64,000 nt of DNA, from the NCBI GenBank assembly GCA_942493375.1, contig OW818698.1:6820001-6884000 (forward strand), in the 5' to 3' direction. Shown one piece after another: positions 61,423 through 64,000 of the stretch. The stretch's first letter is position 1; every line of letters begins with the position of its first letter. Both the position numbers and the translations under genes were made by a program. The DNA is from G942493375 sp942493375 (lineage in GTDB: Bacteria; Armatimonadota; UBA5829). The notes under the pieces were generated by a model that was not told the DNA's origin, made no database searches, and worked only from the letters and a program-made list of their open reading frames with translations.

Positions 61423-64000
61423 ATGGGCCAAAAAGTACAACATATATTATCTTTACCGGAAGCTATGGCGAAAACATATTCCCAGAATAATAAGGAATGG
61501 TTTGCTGCAAGCGACCCCAGAGATATACCATTAGGATCTGGTGGAGGAACTGCTTATGTGTTGTACAGAGCCTGGCAAGATAGTCAAGAGAACTTGAGCT
61601 TCCGTGAATGGCTCAGAGAATCCCCGAAACTAATAATTCATGGAGGTGGTATGAGTCGCCGGTTACCGGCATATGCTGTCGTTGGAAAACCACTAATACC
61701 AATTCCGGTTTTACGCAACACGTCTGGTCAACGGTTTGCACAGACCTGGATTGATGTTCAAGCCCCATATTATGAGTCTCTTATGGACTGGGCTGGTTCT
61801 AAGTATGTTGTTATGGTCACCAGTGGGGATGTCCTGCTGAACTCAGACGATAAATTGCCTGCTGCTCCTGATTCAGATATTATTGCTCTTGGGATGAAAG
61901 TACAACCACGTGAAGCCCAGCAGTTCGGGGTGTTTTTTACAAAGCATAATGAGCAAGCCGTGGACTTTTTCCTGCAAAAGCCAAAAGCAGCAGAAATAAG
62001 TTCTTTGGCAACTGACAGAGAGTTCTTTGTTGATACAGGTATGTGGCTGATGAGTGAAGATGCCATAATGACCCTTATGGAATTGTGTGGATGGAATGAT
62101 TCCGAACAGAACTTTTCAGGGGCTGTTCCCAGCCGTTATGAACTCTATGCAGGATTTGGTCTGTCACTGGGTGATTCTCCAAAAGTTCAGGATGGTGCGA
62201 TAGGAAAGCTCGCTACTTCGGTTGTATCGCTTCCCAAGCCTGAGTTCTATCATCTGGGGACAAGTAGAGATATAATTCAGACATTCACTGTTCTTCAGAA
62301 CCGCGATAGCGATCTACCCAGCACTATGTTCCGTCATCCTGACAGATTTATCATCAACTCACGCTGTGAAAACCTACCAATGGATTCTTCAAAACATACC
62401 CTCTGGATCGAAAATTCAATCATCAGTTCTGCTTGGAACCTACATAAAGAGCATGTGTTAACTGGTGTTCCGGAGAATAACTGGGATGTTGACCTGGAAA
62501 CTGGAGTCTGTCTGGATTTTGTACCATATGGTGAAGACCAGTTCTGTCTTCGTGTTTATGGCATAGACGATTCATTCTCCGGTAAGTTGAGTGATGGTTC
62601 GACTAAATGGCTTGGTAGGCCTGTAATAGACTGGTTTGAGAGCAGATCGCTTAATGGTGAGTCACTTGGTTTGGATTTAAGTGTTGACATTCAGAAAGCT
62701 GCACTATTTCCTGTGGTTGACCTCTCTACAATTACTGGAGGTTTTATTGAATGGATGACCTCTGAACGGCCTGTCACATCCGGTGAATTGCGCAATCTGT
62801 ATATCAAGTCAAACAGAGTATCAGCTGAAGACCTTAGGCATAATGCGAATGTCGGCCGATTGTTGAATAGCCGTGATCTACTTCGATGTTCAGCGCTCAA
62901 GAGAGTATATGAAAAAGGCGAATCGGGGATATTCCACCGATTGGACCTGTCGGCTGCCGCTAAAGCGTTGGCTACAGTTGGCTTGACGACAATGAGTGAA
63001 GAAGCAATAAGCGAAATGCACGACCCAGTTGTCCGGGTGCATGAGCGTATGTTCCAGTCTGCATTAACCAGAGAAGAGGGTGATCCGAACTGGCAGTCAC
63101 TTGAGACTCCAGCTTTCGATGAACTTCGTAAGGCTATATTAGCTGAAACAAATATGGCTCCAAGTGATCCTCAGTGTTGTGTGCTGGAAGATCAGATCAT
63201 TTGGGGACGCAGTCCTGCAAGGCTGGATATAGCTGGCGGCTGGAGTGATACGCCTCCTTACTGCATTGAACATGGTGGAAAAGTGGTTAATGTAGCGGTC
63301 AACCTGAATGGACAACCTCCAATTCAAGTTTTTGCACGTCGGTGTTCAAAACCGGAGTTAGTTATACGTTCTATCGATCTTGGAGTTGAAGCCAGGATAC
63401 ATACATATGAGGAACTTGGTGCATATGCTTTACCGGGCAGTGAATTTGCCTTAGCGAGAGCCGCTCTGGCAATTGCCGGATTTATGCCTGAGTTCAGGCA
63501 CGGTGAGGATTTCAACACTCTCGAAAAGCAATTGGAGAGATTTGGGGGAGGAATTGAACTCTCACTTCTCGCTGCTATACCTCAGGGGTCAGGACTTGGC
63601 ACCAGCAGCATACTTGGGGCCACTTTACTAGGTGTTCTAAGTGAATTCTGTGGATTGGGATGGGACAGGCATGAGCTGATCCTGAGAACCCTGGCTGTTG
63701 AACAGATGTTAACTACTGGTGGTGGTTGGCAGGATCAGGCAGGAGCAGTATTTGGAGGATTGAAACTGGTAGAGACACTGCCTGGGTTACGTCAGACACC
63801 AGTTGTCCGTTGGCTACCGGAGCATTTGTTTGAATCAGGATTTGCAGGCAGGCGGATGTTGCTGTATTACACAGGTCTTACTCGTCTGGCAAAGAATATC
63901 CTACAGGAAATCGTTCGCGGTATGTTCCTAAACACTGGGGTACATCTGGAGAATGTTAGAAAGATACACAGGCATGGCCAGGCGACGTTTGAAGCAATTC
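61423..64000 (+). CDS. fkp: Bifunctional L-fucokinase/GDP-L-fucose pyrophosphorylase, 3' end beyond the window
   Basis: The first 859 codons are present. The N-terminal part has LGSGGGTAYVLYRAW and GGGMSRRLPAYAVVGKP, the Fkp/fucose-1-phosphate guanylyltransferase motifs. The C-terminal kinase has SPARLDIAGGWSDTPPYCIE near residue 596 and the GHMP phosphate loop PQGSGLGTSSILGA near 720. The Bacteroides protein is about 950 residues, so roughly 90 remain. It converts L-fucose to GDP-L-fucose for surface glycans. GAGG lies 6 bases upstream of the ATG at 61423. It follows the other kinase fusion by 54 bases. Confidence 0.93.
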   Translation, partial: MGQKVQHILSLPEAMAKTYSQNNKEWFAASDPRDIPLGSGGGTAYVLYRAWQDSQENLSFREWLRESPKLIIHGGGMSRRLPAYAVVGKPLIPIPVLRNTSGQRFAQTWIDVQAPYYESLMDWAGSKYVVMVTSGDVLLNSDDKLPAAPDSDIIALGMKVQPREAQQFGVFFTKHNEQAVDFFLQKPKAAEISSLATDREFFVDTGMWLMSEDAIMTLMELCGWNDSEQNFSGAVPSRYELYAGFGLSLGDSPKVQDGAIGKLATSVVSLPKPEFYHLGTSRDIIQTFTVLQNRDSDLPSTMFRHPDRFIINSRCENLPMDSSKHTLWIENSIISSAWNLHKEHVLTGVPENNWDVDLETGVCLDFVPYGEDQFCLRVYGIDDSFSGKLSDGSTKWLGRPVIDWFESRSLNGESLGLDLSVDIQKAALFPVVDLSTITGGFIEWMTSERPVTSGELRNLYIKSNRVSAEDLRHNANVGRLLNSRDLLRCSALKRVYEKGESGIFHRLDLSAAAKALATVGLTTMSEEAISEMHDPVVRVHERMFQSALTREEGDPNWQSLETPAFDELRKAILAETNMAPSDPQCCVLEDQIIWGRSPARLDIAGGWSDTPPYCIEHGGKVVNVAVNLNGQPPIQVFARRCSKPELVIRSIDLGVEARIHTYEELGAYALPGSEFALARAALAIAGFMPEFRHGEDFNTLEKQLERFGGGIELSLLAAIPQGSGLGTSSILGATLLGVLSEFCGLGWDRHELILRTLAVEQMLTTGGGWQDQAGAVFGGLKLVETLPGLRQTPVVRWLPEHLFESGFAGRRMLLYYTGLTRLAKNILQEIVRGMFLNTGVHLENVRKIHRHGQATFEAI

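Overview
The window looks like chromosomal DNA from an uncultured, probably anaerobic, diderm bacterium. KdsB, RodZ, two YjbH-like exported proteins and a parvulin foldase point to an outer envelope with LPS-type sugars. Pyruvate:ferredoxin oxidoreductase and a B12-dependent (class II) ribonucleotide reductase point to anaerobic or microaerobic life. A T-box on ilvB, a long Alu-domain SRP RNA and the rpsU-yqeY order are Terrabacteria-like; an Armatimonadota-type lineage would fit, but this is only an inference. TTG start codons are frequent. I see no prophage, insertion sequence, CRISPR array or plasmid functions.

Layout. 1-4.6 kb (minus strand): start of yqeY, rpsU, a sialidase-like/unknown gene pair, and ilvB behind a T-box. 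4.65-9.7 kb: a GH106-like glycosidase divergent from an SDR-dgoD pair, which looks like oxidative sugar or sugar-acid catabolism. 9.7-14.4 kb (minus): kdsB-dprA-PQQ-propeller cluster and a parvulin foldase. 14.7-24 kb (plus): NagA-like deacetylase; an ~860-base non-coding leader holding a cyclic-di-GMP-I riboswitch with an enlarged P3 arm in front of a lone 2-hydroxyacyl-CoA-dehydratase-type activase; a TolB-like propeller, a YjbH-like protein, TauE, ROK kinase, Nramp and MFS transporters. 24-33 kb: four large glycosidase-type proteins, two of them tandem 666-residue paralogues. 33-36.4 kb: ABC exporter plus TPR protein. 36.6-44.8 kb: SRP RNA, dnaX-ybaB-recR, nifJ and a DHOD-like flavoprotein. 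45-49 kb: nrdR-nrdJ with a NrdR box in the promoter, then an M20 peptidase. 49-58.5 kb: orphan response regulator, RodZ, YjbH-like, DUF488, pit-DUF47, tsaD-rimI, tRNA-Ala(CGC), YHS protein, NlpC/P60 hydrolase. 58.7-64 kb: two consecutive nucleotidyltransferase/GHMP-kinase fusions, the second being Fkp (cut by the window end).

The overall theme is sugar scavenging (sialidase-like, GH106-like, GHL6-like, DgoD, NagA-like, ROK) joined to nucleotide-sugar salvage (the unnamed fusion, Fkp) and envelope building (KdsB, RodZ, YjbH). Two families of dispersed palindromes lie between genes: an approximately 75-130 base nested palindrome with five copies, and REP-like perfect inverted repeats with three copies. 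The most notable observations are the enlarged riboswitch and its long leader, the tandem bifunctional sugar-activating enzymes, a leader peptide overlapping a terminator in front of recR, and an in-frame A AAA AAG slippery heptamer in dnaX.
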